A DNA stretch of 64,000 nucleotides, taken from assembly GCA_964035575.1 (NCBI GenBank), contig OZ037896.1:868001-932000 (forward strand). The letters are read 5' to 3'. Below the pieces are notes generated by a model. It searched no databases and was not told the DNA's origin. It saw only the letters and a program-made list of their open reading frames with translations. Below are positions 1-10,553 of this stretch, one piece after another (the first letter of the stretch is position 1; the number at the start of each line of letters is the position of its first letter). This DNA comes from Rhynchopus sp. YZ270_cl-10 (taxonomy: Eukaryota > Euglenozoa > Diplonemea > Diplonemida > Diplonemidae). Both the position numbers and the translations under genes were made by a program.

Positions 1-911
1 ATAGAGAAGAAGTGTGCGGTGGTGTGGGGAATATACAAACAAGACAACAGCGGGGTGGTAGTTTTTGTTTTTGTTTTTGCATTTGCATTTTTTTTAAAAT
101 GTTGGCTTTTACACCAGCAGCTGGAAGCCCTCAGTGCTGCCCCCCCTCCACACCTGCCCCCACATTATTCCTCGCGTGATGAGCAAACACCCCACAAAGG
201 ACAGAGCGGGCAAATGGAGGGGGGTGAGCAATGGGGAGGGGGCAACCATTTTTCAGGGAAAAGAAAAAGAAACAGAAACAGAAAAATATAGAAACAAAAC
301 AATGGCCAAGTTTCACTCAGGTGTCGCTTATCGGTGGTTCGGGCGCACAGCGTGGTGAAAATACCTTCTTTCTTTCCTTATTTCTTTCTTTCCTCTGGGA
401 AACCACAATGCAGCGCACCGAGGTGCTAAAAAAAAACAGACACATATTGCAAAAAAACTCGGCCATCAGCGATAAGAAAACAGATGCTTCTTGGAGTAAG
501 CCCCCGGACCAGAAGAAGGCTGTCGTAATGACAACACTTCCCCCTGTTTCCGTTTGTGTGTGAGAGCTCACTTGTGACGCTAGTTAAAGGGAATGCCGCA
601 CACTATGGCGCACGAAGTGCATTGACAGTGCAGACAGACATCCCGAGCAGGAAAAGGGGTCCTGCAGCAAAGTGAACAAGAATTTTCATAGATAAAAATA
701 AAAAATAAATAAAATAGGCTGGTAAAACGTCTTGAAAAGGAAAACGAAAAAAGAAAAAAGAAAAAAAATATCAACTGTCTTGTGTGTGTGGGGAAGAGGG
801 TGAGTGATATATCTTCCACCACAGAAAGACAAGAAACGAGGGAAGCAATGTGGGATGTATAAAAAGCGCATATGAGCGAAGTCTTGTGACGCAGAGGAGG
901 CCCTGTGTGTC

Positions 912-1069
912 TCCCTCTCCCTCTCCCTCTCCCTCTCCCTCTCCCTCTCCCTCTCCCTCTCCCTCTCCCTCTCCCTCTCCCTCTCCCTCTCCCTCTCCCT
1001 CTCCCTCTCCCTCTCCCTCTCCCTCTCCCTCTCCCTCTCCCTCTCCCTCTCCCTCTCCCTCTCCCTCTC
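912..1069 (+). repeat. (CCCTCT)n microsatellite, about 26 copies
   Basis: Perfect hexamer tract in the unit 1 spacer. The minus strand is AGAGGG-rich purine sequence, which can form triplex or G-quadruplex structures. It lies about 760 nt beyond the stop codon of the astacin gene. Open frames across it (Ser-Pro, Leu-Pro, Gly-Arg, Gly-Glu repeats) are artefacts of the hexamer. Confidence 0.95.
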
Positions 1070-1831
1070 CCCTCTCCCTCCCTCCTTCTCTCTCTAACCC
1101 AACCTGTGCAGGCCGGGTAGAGATGCTCACTTAAGAGAGAGGAGAGAGAGAAGCCCTCCTGTTCTCTGCAGAAGTGTGGTTGTCCTTCCCCTTTTCGAGG
1201 GGCGGCACACACGCACACGCCAGGATGGCAACACTTGAACGAACAAGGTCTGCCTGCCTGCCAGTGTGGGGTGTGTTGCTACATGTTGCGCGTGTCGAAT
1301 CATAAAAAAGGTAAAAGGTAGTAAGGGAACAAAAGAACCTTTGGAAATGCGCAAGCAGCAATTGCAGACGCAGACACCAAAGTAAAAGCTAAAATAAAAA
1401 TAACCTGGTGCAGCCTGAAAGCCAGTCTTTACAAAGTCTTCACAGAGTCTCTACCCGGAAATCTGTTGTTTTCCGTGCGTTTTTTAAACTGTTGCAAAGT
1501 CTTTGTATACACATTTGGTCTTCCGTAACACCACAGTCAACTGGGGGGGGAAAAAACGAAATAAAAGGAAAAGAAAAGAAAATATAATAAAATAAGTCGA
1601 AGCGTGGAAATAAATGGATGTGCAGACAAAAAGTGGAATATAATAAATTCAGTTTTCATTTTCAAGTGGAATATAAGGGGGAAAAATACAAGAAGAACCC
1701 ATCAAATAAAAATTGAGGTTTGGAAGGAAAAATGAAAAACAAGAAACGATCATAATAGTTTGGGGAAAACAAAACAAAACAAAACAAAAACCAACTTCTA
1801 CAGAAATTGCAGAACAGTCAGTGTGGTCAGG

Positions 1832-4234
1832 TCAGTGGGACAGGTTTTCGAGAGGGATCACCTCCGTGGCACCGCTGGGCAGGGTCCACTTCAGGTCCAG
1901 CCAGGCCTTCCCCCTGCGCTCAAAGAAGTGGATCTTCATGGGGTGCGAGCCTGCAGAGAGCCACAGCGTCGTAGACCTTGTCCTTGCCCCGTGGGTGCCG
2001 CCGTTCTCAATCTCCTTCTCACCGTCAAGCCACAGGCGCGACCCGTCGTCCGACGTCAGGTGCAGCTTGTACTCGCCCGCAACAGCCACCTCCAAGGCGC
2101 CCTCCAGCTCCGCAGCGAAGTCCTCCGCCAGCGACCCGTCAATATCCGTCCACATGCTGTCCGCAAACTCGACACGCTCCGCCACAACGGCAAAGTCCGG
2201 CATCAGTGCGTCGAAGTCAGGGAAGTCGAACATGTCGCCACCGGGCTTGTAGATCGACATCGCCAGGCCAGGCCTGTTGGCGGGTGTCGGTGGCAGGGGT
2301 ACCGGTGCCGGTGCCGATGTTGCCGGTGCGCGGGTCTTTGGTGCGTCTGTTGCTGGTGCGCGGGTCTTCGGTGCCTGGGTTGCTGGTGCGCGAGTCCTCG
2401 GTGTTGCAGTGTCGGGCACCGGGACAGGTGTCGGGACAGCAGTGCGAGGCACAGGTGGGGCAGGTGGGACAGACACAGACGATGTGGGGCAGTGCACCTT
2501 GAACTCGTCGAGCCACCCGTTCCCGAAGAAGATCGCCCTCGTGAGCCCACCAGCACAGCCCGAGGACATGGTGGCGGTCGAGCTCAGGTAGTCGCCGTCC
2601 ACAAGCACCCGGTATGTCATGGCTGTCCAGTCCATCTCCACCTTCACAGCGTAGAACCTGTCTGCTGCCGGCGCAGTGTTCGCCACCAGGCTGTTTCCAA
2701 CACGCCACTGCCCGTTCGAGTAGCGCTGCACAATCGCACACGTCGTGGAGCCAGTGCGCAGGTACACGGCAGGCCACTGCTGCGTGCTCCCACCCATCGC
2801 AGACATGTGGAACGAGACTGTCTCTGCCTCGCTGGCAGCAAAGTCCGTCCAGGCCACGCCACGCGACGACGACCCCTCCTCACCCGCACGCATGCTTGCG
2901 CCCCCCGCCACAAACACAGACGAGTCCTCCGTCACCGCACCATACGCCGTCCACGTCAGCTCCCCGTCAAACGGGTGCAGCACGTCCGCAGGGCACGTCA
3001 CCGTCCCGCTGCAGTCGGGACCTGCGTACCCAGACGCACACTGGCACGGCGTCAGGACGTCCTCAACACACGTCCCGCGTCCGCTGCACACGTTCGGGTC
3101 GTTCGCCCCAATCCCAAAGCACAGGGTGTTGGCGTCCGCCACACGCACGCGCACCGCGCACGTTGTCGACGGCCCGTCCGTCCCAGTGAAGGTCGCACTC
3201 AGTGTGAAGGTCTGCCCCGCAACAGCGGCAGACGGCGTGAACGTGAGCTCCGTGAAGCCCATGTTCCACAGGTTGCTCCCGGACGCACGCGAGTACGCAA
3301 TCTGCCCTGCAGGCGCCGTCGTCCCCGCGTACGACACAACAACGGACTCCGAGGATTTGTACATCACGTTGAAGTCCAGGTTCCACGCCTTCGAGTGTGG
3401 GATCAGGTGCGTCTCTGTCACGTCAATCGACGGCATGCACGTTGGGCGTGCGTAGTTCGCAGAGCACCCGTTGTACATGAACTGGATTGCCGCCACGTCC
3501 CCGCTGCTCAGCGACGAGCGCTGTCCAATCGGCTGCGGCGCGATGATGGTTGGGCCGTTCCCGTTCGAGAACGCTGTCGAGTAGTAGTGCATGATCGAGG
3601 AGTAGTCGTACGCCCCCAGGTCGCGCCCACTTGAGCTCATCGAGTTGAAGTTGCTCGCGTAGCCTGACTGCACCGCAGTCAGATCCACCACCACGTATTC
3701 ATCACGGTCCTTGCGCATCTGCTCGTGCACCAGCCCCAGCGAGTGCCCAATCTCGTGGATCGTCGACCCTGTCGAACACGCAGCCGCAAGGTTGATTGTG
3801 TTCACGTACGCCCCGTACGTCCCCACAGGCGAGGTGCAGGCGCCCCCCGCAATGAACTTGATGTAGGGCAGCGCACAGCCCTCCGCACTCGTGCACTTTG
3901 TGAAGCGGATGCAGGTCTTCGCCTCCCACTCTGCGATAGCACCGAGGACACGCACGTCGTCTGCCGCCATCGGCGTTGCGCCCTCTGCGTTCACCGCCTC
4001 TGTCTCGATGTAGTAGCGCACCTGCCCCAACGGGAACAGCGACGACTGGCGTGTCAGCGACGATGCTGAGAGCGCTTTCCCGCTGCGCCCCTCCCCACGC
4101 GGCACCTGGATGTCGCCCTCCACAATGTCGTAGTCATTGTCGCCGTGGCTGTGGCTGTCGTACCGCACTGCTCCAGACGGCACCGACGCACACAGCAGCA
4201 ACAGCGGCAGCGGCAGCATGTGGCTCACGTGCAT
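1832..4234 (-). CDS. Secreted astacin-type zinc metalloprotease with EGF-like, LamG-like and PA14 domains (copy 1)
   Basis: 800 residues. A signal peptide (about 1-22, hydrophobic LPLPLLLLCASV) predicts export. The astacin catalytic domain spans about 70-260: zinc motif HEIGHSLGLVHE at 160-171 (His160, Glu161, His164, His170) and Met-turn SIMHYYS at 213-219 with the zinc-ligand Tyr. A Cys-rich EGF-like segment follows at 383-408, then a beta-rich segment about 411-583 that resembles a LamG/concanavalin-like fold. A Pro/Thr linker with APKTRAPAT repeats covers about 584-654 and a PA14 domain (GEYKLHLTSDDGSRLWLDG) covers about 655-796. PA14 usually binds glycans, so the protease is probably targeted to a polysaccharide or glycoprotein surface (inference). 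The ATG at 4234 precedes the signal peptide; a second Met at residue 6 is possible. Confidence 0.92.
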   Translation of the reverse strand: MHVSHMLPLPLLLLCASVPSGAVRYDSHSHGDNDYDIVEGDIQVPRGEGRSGKALSASSLTRQSSLFPLGQVRYYIETEAVNAEGATPMAADDVRVLGAIAEWEAKTCIRFTKCTSAEGCALPYIKFIAGGACTSPVGTYGAYVNTINLAAACSTGSTIHEIGHSLGLVHEQMRKDRDEYVVVDLTAVQSGYASNFNSMSSSGRDLGAYDYSSIMHYYSTAFSNGNGPTIIAPQPIGQRSSLSSGDVAAIQFMYNGCSANYARPTCMPSIDVTETHLIPHSKAWNLDFNVMYKSSESVVVSYAGTTAPAGQIAYSRASGSNLWNMGFTELTFTPSAAVAGQTFTLSATFTGTDGPSTTCAVRVRVADANTLCFGIGANDPNVCSGRGTCVEDVLTPCQCASGYAGPDCSGTVTCPADVLHPFDGELTWTAYGAVTEDSSVFVAGGASMRAGEEGSSSRGVAWTDFAASEAETVSFHMSAMGGSTQQWPAVYLRTGSTTCAIVQRYSNGQWRVGNSLVANTAPAADRFYAVKVEMDWTAMTYRVLVDGDYLSSTATMSSGCAGGLTRAIFFGNGWLDEFKVHCPTSSVSVPPAPPVPRTAVPTPVPVPDTATPRTRAPATQAPKTRAPATDAPKTRAPATSAPAPVPLPPTPANRPGLAMSIYKPGGDMFDFPDFDALMPDFAVVAERVEFADSMWTDIDGSLAEDFAAELEGALEVAVAGEYKLHLTSDDGSRLWLDGEKEIENGGTHGARTRSTTLWLSAGSHPMKIHFFERRGKAWLDLKWTLPSGATEVIPLENLSH

Positions 4235-4395
4235 TGGGACTTGTCAGGATGTGTTCTAGTCTAGGCGCAACTCTCGGCAAAAAAGCTGCTGCTGCTGCTG
4301 CTGTAGCTGCTGTTGTGCTGCACGGTCTTTGTTGTGTTTCGTTTAAAATCTGGGTACAATGTGGGTAAGTGAGTGAGAGAAACTAAGAAGGGCGG

Positions 4396-7300
4396 GTGCG
4401 GTGGTGTGGGGAATATACAAACAACACAACAGCGGGGTGGTAGTTTTTGTTTTTGCATTTGCATTTTTTTTAAAATGTTGGCTTTTACACCAGCAGCTGG
4501 AAGCCCTCAGTGCTGCCCCCCCTCCACACCTGCCCCCACATTATTCCTCGCGTGATGAGCAAACACCCCACAAAGGACAGAGCGGGCAAATGGAGGGGGG
4601 TGAGCAATGGGGAGGGGGCAACCATTTTTCAGGGAAAAGAAAAAGAAACAGAAACAGAAAAATATAGAAACAAAACAATGGCCAAGTTTCACTCAGGTGT
4701 CGCTTATCGGTGGTTCGGGCGCACAGCGTGGTGAAAATACCTTCTTTCTTTCCTTATTTCTTTCTTTCCTCTGGGAAACCACAATGCAGCGCACCGAGGT
4801 GCTAAAAAAAAACAGACACATATTGCAAAAAAACTCGGCCATCAGCGATAAGAAAACAGATGCTTCTTGGAGTAAGCCCCCGGACCAGAAGAAGGCTGTC
4901 GTAATGACAACACTTCCCCCTGTTTCCGTTTGTGTGTGAGAGCTCACTTGTGACGCTAGTTAAAGGGAATGCCGCACACTATGGCGCACGAAGTGCATTG
5001 ACAGTGCAGACAGACATCCCGAGCAGGAAAAGGGGTCCTGCAGCAAAGTGAACAAGAATTTTCATAGATAAAAATAAAAAATAAATAAAATAGGCTGGTA
5101 AAACGTCTTGAAAAGGAAAACGAAAAAAGAAAAAAGAAAAAAAATATCAACTGTCTTGTGTGTGTGGGGAAGAGGGTGAGTGATATATCTTCCACCACAG
5201 AAAGACAAGAAACGAGGGAAGCAATGTGGGATGTATAAAAAGCGCATATGAGCGAAGTCTTGTGACGCAGAGGAGGCCCTGTGTGTCTCCCTCTCCCTCT
5301 CCCCTCTCCCTCCCTCCTTCTCTCTCTAACCCAACCTGTGCAGGCCGGGTAGAGATGCTCACTTAAGAGAGAGGAGAGAGAGAAGCCCTCCTGTTCTCTG
5401 CAGAAGTGTGGTTGTCCTTCCCCTTTTCGAGGGGCGGCACACACGCACACGCCAGGATGGCAACACTTGAACGAACAAGGTCTGCCTGCCTGCCAGTGTG
5501 GGGTGTGTTGCTACATGTTGCGCGTGTCGAATCATAAAAAAGGTAAAAGGTAGTAAGGGAACAAAAGAACCTTTGGAAATGCGCAAGCAGCAATTGCAGA
5601 CGCAGACACCAAAGTAAAAGCTAAAATAAAAATAACCTGGTGCAGCCTGAAAGCCAGTCTTTACAAAGTCTTCACAGAGTCTCTACCCGGAAATCTGTTG
5701 TTTTCCGTGCGTTTTTTAAACTGTTGCAAAGTCTTTGTATACACATTTGGTCTTCCGTAACACCACAGTCAACTGGGGGGGGAAAAAACGAAATAAAAGG
5801 AAAAGAAAAGAAAATATAATAAAATAAGTCGAAGCGTGGAAATAAATGGATGTGCAGACAAAAAGTGGAATATAATAAATTCAGTTTTCATTTTCAAGTG
5901 GAATATAAGGGGGAAAAATACAAGAAGAACCCATCAAATAAAAATTGAGGTTTGGAAGGAAAAATGAAAAACAAGAAACGATCATAATAGTTTGGGGAAA
6001 ACAAAACAAAACAAAACAAAAACCAACTTCTACAGAAATTGCAGAACAGTCAGTGTGGTCAGGTCAGTGGGACAGGTTTTCGAGAGGGATCACCTCCGTG
6101 GCACCGCTGGGCAGGGTCCACTTCAGGTCCAGCCAGGCCTTCCCCCTGCGCTCAAAGAAGTGGATCTTCATGGGGTGCGAGCCTGCAGAGAGCCACAGCG
6201 TCGTAGACCTTGTCCTTGCCCCGTGGGTGCCGCCGTTCTCAATCTCCTTCTCACCGTCAAGCCACAGGCGCGACCCGTCGTCCGACGTCAGGTGCAGCTT
6301 GTACTCGCCCGCAACAGCCACCTCCAAGGCGCCCTCCAGCTCCGCAGCGAAGTCCTCCGCCAGCGACCCGTCAATATCCGTCCACATGCTGTCCGCAAAC
6401 TCGACACGCTCCGCCACAACGGCAAAGTCCGGCATCAGTGCGTCGAAGTCAGGGAAGTCGAACATGTCGCCACCGGGCTTGTAGATCGACATCGCCAGGC
6501 CAGGCCTGTTGGCGGGTGTCGGTGGCAGGGGTACCGGTGCCGGTGCCGATGTTGCCGGTGCGCGGGTCTTTGGTGCGTCTGTTGCTGGTGCGCGGGTCTT
6601 CGGTGCCTGGGTTGCTGGTGCGCGAGTCCTCGGTGTTGCAGTGTCGGGCACCGGGACAGGTGTCGGGACAGCAGTGCGAGGCACAGGTGGGGCAGGTGGG
6701 ACAGACACAGACGATGTGGGGCAGTGCACCTTGAACTCGTCGAGCCACCCGTTCCCGAAGAAGATCGCCCTCGTGAGCCCACCAGCACAGCCCGAGGACA
6801 TGGTGGCGGTCGAGCTCAGGTAGTCGCCGTCCACAAGCACCCGGTATGTCATGGCTGTCCAGTCCATCTCCACCTTCACAGCGTAGAACCTGTCTGCTGC
6901 CGGCGCAGTGTTCGCCACCAGGCTGTTTCCAACACGCCACTGCCCGTTCGAGTAGCGCTGCACAATCGCACACGTCGTGGAGCCAGTGCGCAGGTACACG
7001 GCAGGCCACTGCTGCGTGCTCCCACCCATCGCAGACATGTGGAACGAGACTGTCTCTGCCTCGCTGGCAGCAAAGTCCGTCCAGGCCACGCCACGCGACG
7101 ACGACCCCTCCTCACCCGCACGCATGCTTGCGCCCCCCGCCACAAACACAGACGAGTCCTCCGTCACCGCACCATACGCCGTCCACGTCAGCTCCCCGTC
7201 AAACGGGTGCAGCACGTCCGCAGGGCACGTCACCGTCCCGCTGCAGTCGGGACCTGCGTACCCAGACGCACACTGGCACGGCGTCAGGACGTCCTCAACA

Positions 7301-8627
7301 CACGTCCCGCGTCCGCTGCACACGTTCGGGTCGTTCGCCCCAATCCCAAAGCACAGGGTGTTGGCGTCCGCCACACGCACGCGCACCGCGCACGTTGTCG
7401 ACGGCCCGTCCGTCCCAGTGAAGGTCGCACTCAGTGTGAAGGTCTGCCCCGCAACAGCGGCAGACGGCGTGAACGTGAGCTCCGTGAAGCCCATGTTCCA
7501 CAGGTTGCTCCCGGACGCACGCGAGTACGCAATCTGCCCTGCAGGCGCCGTCGTCCCCGCGTACGACACAACAACGGACTCCGAGGATTTGTACATCACG
7601 TTGAAGTCCAGGTTCCACGCCTTCGAGTGTGGGATCAGGTGCGTCTCTGTCACGTCAATCGACGGCATGCACGTTGGGCGTGCGTAGTTCGCAGAGCACC
7701 CGTTGTACATGAACTGGATTGCCGCCACGTCCCCGCTGCTCAGCGACGAGCGCTGTCCAATCGGCTGCGGCGCGATGATGGTTGGGCCGTTCCCGTTCGA
7801 GAACGCTGTCGAGTAGTAGTGCATGATCGAGGAGTAGTCGTACGCCCCCAGGTCGCGCCCACTTGAGCTCATCGAGTTGAAGTTGCTCGCGTAGCCTGAC
7901 TGCACCGCAGTCAGATCCACCACCACGTATTCATCACGGTCCTTGCGCATCTGCTCGTGCACCAGCCCCAGCGAGTGCCCAATCTCGTGGATCGTCGACC
8001 CTGTCGAACACGCAGCCGCAAGGTTGATTGTGTTCACGTACGCCCCGTACGTCCCCACAGGCGAGGTGCAGGCGCCCCCCGCAATGAACTTGATGTAGGG
8101 CAGCGCACAGCCCTCCGCACTCGTGCACTTTGTGAAGCGGATGCAGGTCTTCGCCTCCCACTCTGCGATAGCACCGAGGACACGCACGTCGTCTGCCGCC
8201 ATCGGCGTTGCGCCCTCTGCGTTCACCGCCTCTGTCTCGATGTAGTAGCGCACCTGCCCCAACGGGAACAGCGACGACTGGCGTGTCAGCGACGATGCTG
8301 AGAGCGCTTTCCCGCTGCGCCCCTCCCCACGCGGCACCTGGATGTCGCCCTCCACAATGTCGTAGTCATTGTCGCCGTGGCTGTGGCTGTCGTACCGCAC
8401 TGCTCCAGACGGCACCGACGCACACAGCAGCAACAGCGGCAGCGGCAGCATGTGGCTCACGTGCATTGGGACTTGTCAGGATGTGTTCTAGTCTAGGCGC
8501 AACTCTCGGCAAAAAAGCTGCTGCTGCTGCTGCTGTAGCTGCTGTTGTGCTGCACGGTCTTTGTTGTGTTTCGTTTAAAATCTGGGTACAATGTGGGTAA
8601 GTGAGTGAGAGAAACTAAGAAGGGCGG
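4396..8627. repeat. Tandem array unit 2
   Basis: 4232 bp, the shortest unit, because its hexamer tract (about 5286-5303) is cut to about three copies. The rest of the spacer and the gene match unit 1 closely by eye. The spacer (4396-6063) holds no gene I can support. Confidence 0.92.
6064..8466 (-). CDS. Secreted astacin-PA14 metalloprotease (copy 2)
   Basis: Same 800-residue product as copy 1: signal peptide, astacin domain with the HExxHxxGxxH zinc site and SxMHY Met-turn, EGF-like segment, beta-rich module, Pro/Thr linker and C-terminal PA14. I see no amino-acid difference from the other three copies. Upstream, GTTTAAAATCTGGGTACAAT is shared with copies 1 and 3. Complete identity over 2.4 kb points to very recent duplication or ongoing gene conversion; assembly duplication is the alternative. 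Confidence 0.92.
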   Translation of the reverse strand: MHVSHMLPLPLLLLCASVPSGAVRYDSHSHGDNDYDIVEGDIQVPRGEGRSGKALSASSLTRQSSLFPLGQVRYYIETEAVNAEGATPMAADDVRVLGAIAEWEAKTCIRFTKCTSAEGCALPYIKFIAGGACTSPVGTYGAYVNTINLAAACSTGSTIHEIGHSLGLVHEQMRKDRDEYVVVDLTAVQSGYASNFNSMSSSGRDLGAYDYSSIMHYYSTAFSNGNGPTIIAPQPIGQRSSLSSGDVAAIQFMYNGCSANYARPTCMPSIDVTETHLIPHSKAWNLDFNVMYKSSESVVVSYAGTTAPAGQIAYSRASGSNLWNMGFTELTFTPSAAVAGQTFTLSATFTGTDGPSTTCAVRVRVADANTLCFGIGANDPNVCSGRGTCVEDVLTPCQCASGYAGPDCSGTVTCPADVLHPFDGELTWTAYGAVTEDSSVFVAGGASMRAGEEGSSSRGVAWTDFAASEAETVSFHMSAMGGSTQQWPAVYLRTGSTTCAIVQRYSNGQWRVGNSLVANTAPAADRFYAVKVEMDWTAMTYRVLVDGDYLSSTATMSSGCAGGLTRAIFFGNGWLDEFKVHCPTSSVSVPPAPPVPRTAVPTPVPVPDTATPRTRAPATQAPKTRAPATDAPKTRAPATSAPAPVPLPPTPANRPGLAMSIYKPGGDMFDFPDFDALMPDFAVVAERVEFADSMWTDIDGSLAEDFAAELEGALEVAVAGEYKLHLTSDDGSRLWLDGEKEIENGGTHGARTRSTTLWLSAGSHPMKIHFFERRGKAWLDLKWTLPSGATEVIPLENLSH

Positions 8628-9518
8628 GTGCGGTGGTGTGGGGAATATACAAACAACACAACAGCGGGGTGGTAGTTTTTGTTTTTGCATTTGCATTTTT
8701 TTTAAAATGTTGGCTTTTACACCAGCAGCTGGAAGCCCTCAGTGCTGCCCCCCCTCCACACCTGCCCCCACATTATTCCTCGCGTGATGAGCAAACACCC
8801 CACAAAGGACAGAGCGGGCAAATGGAGGGGGGTGAGCAATGGGGAGGGGGCAACCATTTTTCAGGGAAAAGAAAAAGAAACAGAAACAGAAAAATATAGA
8901 AACAAAACAATGGCCAAGTTTCACTCAGGTGTCGCTTATCGGTGGTTCGGGCGCACAGCGTGGTGAAAATACCTTCTTTCTTTCCTTATTTCTTTCTTTC
9001 CTCTGGGAAACCACAATGCAGCGCACCGAGGTGCTAAAAAAAAACAGACACATATTGCAAAAAAACTCGGCCATCAGCGATAAGAAAACAGATGCTTCTT
9101 GGAGTAAGCCCCCGGACCAGAAGAAGGCTGTCGTAATGACAACACTTCCCCCTGTTTCCGTTTGTGTGTGAGAGCTCACTTGTGACGCTAGTTAAAGGGA
9201 ATGCCGCACACTATGGCGCACGAAGTGCATTGACAGTGCAGACAGACATCCCGAGCAGGAAAAGGGGTCCTGCAGCAAAGTGAACAAGAATTTTCATAGA
9301 TAAAAATAAAAAATAAATAAAATAGGCTGGTAAAACGTCTTGAAAAGGAAAACGAAAAAAGAAAAAAGAAAAAAAATATCAACTGTCTTGTGTGTGTGGG
9401 GAAGAGGGTGAGTGATATATCTTCCACCACAGAAAGACAAGAAACGAGGGAAGCAATGTGGGATGTATAAAAAGCGCATATGAGCGAAGTCTTGTGACGC
9501 AGAGGAGGCCCTGTGTGT

Positions 9519-9791
9519 CTCCCTCTCCCTCTCCCTCTCCCTCTCCCTCTCCCTCTCCCTCTCCCTCTCCCTCTCCCTCTCCCTCTCCCTCTCCCTCTCC
9601 CTCTCCCTCTCCCTCTCCCTCTCCCTCTCCCTCTCCCTCTCCCTCTCCCTCTCCCTCTCCCTCTCCCTCTCCCTCTCCCTCTCCCTCTCCCTCTCCCTCT
9701 CCCTCTCCCTCTCCCTCTCCCTCTCCCTCTCCCTCTCCCTCTCCCTCTCCCTCTCCCTCTCCCTCTCCCTCTCCCTCTCCCTCTCCCTCTC
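9519..9791 (+). repeat. (CCCTCT)n microsatellite, about 45 copies
   Basis: Perfect hexamer tract in the unit 3 spacer, in the same place relative to the gene as in units 1, 2 and 4. Confidence 0.95.
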
Positions 9792-10553
9792 CCCTCTCCC
9801 TCCCTCCTTCTCTCTCTAACCCAACCTGTGCAGGCCGGGTAGAGATGCTCACTTAAGAGAGAGGAGAGAGAGAAGCCCTCCTGTTCTCTGCAGAAGTGTG
9901 GTTGTCCTTCCCCTTTTCGAGGGGCGGCACACACGCACACGCCAGGATGGCAACACTTGAACGAACAAGGTCTGCCTGCCTGCCAGTGTGGGGTGTGTTG
10001 CTACATGTTGCGCGTGTCGAATCATAAAAAAGGTAAAAGGTAGTAAGGGAACAAAAGAACCTTTGGAAATGCGCAAGCAGCAATTGCAGACGCAGACACC
10101 AAAGTAAAAGCTAAAATAAAAATAACCTGGTGCAGCCTGAAAGCCAGTCTTTACAAAGTCTTCACAGAGTCTCTACCCGGAAATCTGTTGTTTTCCGTGC
10201 GTTTTTTAAACTGTTGCAAAGTCTTTGTATACACATTTGGTCTTCCGTAACACCACAGTCAACTGGGGGGGGAAAAAACGAAATAAAAGGAAAAGAAAAG
10301 AAAATATAATAAAATAAGTCGAAGCGTGGAAATAAATGGATGTGCAGACAAAAAGTGGAATATAATAAATTCAGTTTTCATTTTCAAGTGGAATATAAGG
10401 GGGAAAAATACAAGAAGAACCCATCAAATAAAAATTGAGGTTTGGAAGGAAAAATGAAAAACAAGAAACGATCATAATAGTTTGGGGAAAACAAAACAAA
10501 ACAAAACAAAAACCAACTTCTACAGAAATTGCAGAACAGTCAGTGTGGTCAGG

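Larger units (their letters stand above)
13..4395. repeat. Tandem array unit 1 (spacer + microsatellite + astacin gene)
   Basis: First of four head-to-tail units, about 4.38 kb, counted from the shared GTGCGGTGGTGTGGGGAATA start. The left 1.8 kb is spacer with no gene I can support: T- and A-rich tracts and a (CCCTCT)n tract. The astacin gene fills the right part. The window opens a few bases before this start, so the array may continue leftwards. This unit differs from units 2-4 in having an extra GTTTTT step near position 60-75 and AACAAGAC instead of AACAACAC near position 40. Confidence 0.9.

Noticed and set aside
580-1218. Gly-Arg, Gly-Glu, Ser-Pro and Leu-Pro repeat frames across the hexamer tracts
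   Set aside because: Produced by the (CCCTCT)n repeat; flanks have no coding character and lengths follow the tract.
1760-3634. 624-codon plus-strand open frame antisense to the astacin gene (repeated in every unit)
   Set aside because: Arg/His/Cys-rich translation without domains; it is the shadow of GC-rich codons in the minus-strand gene.
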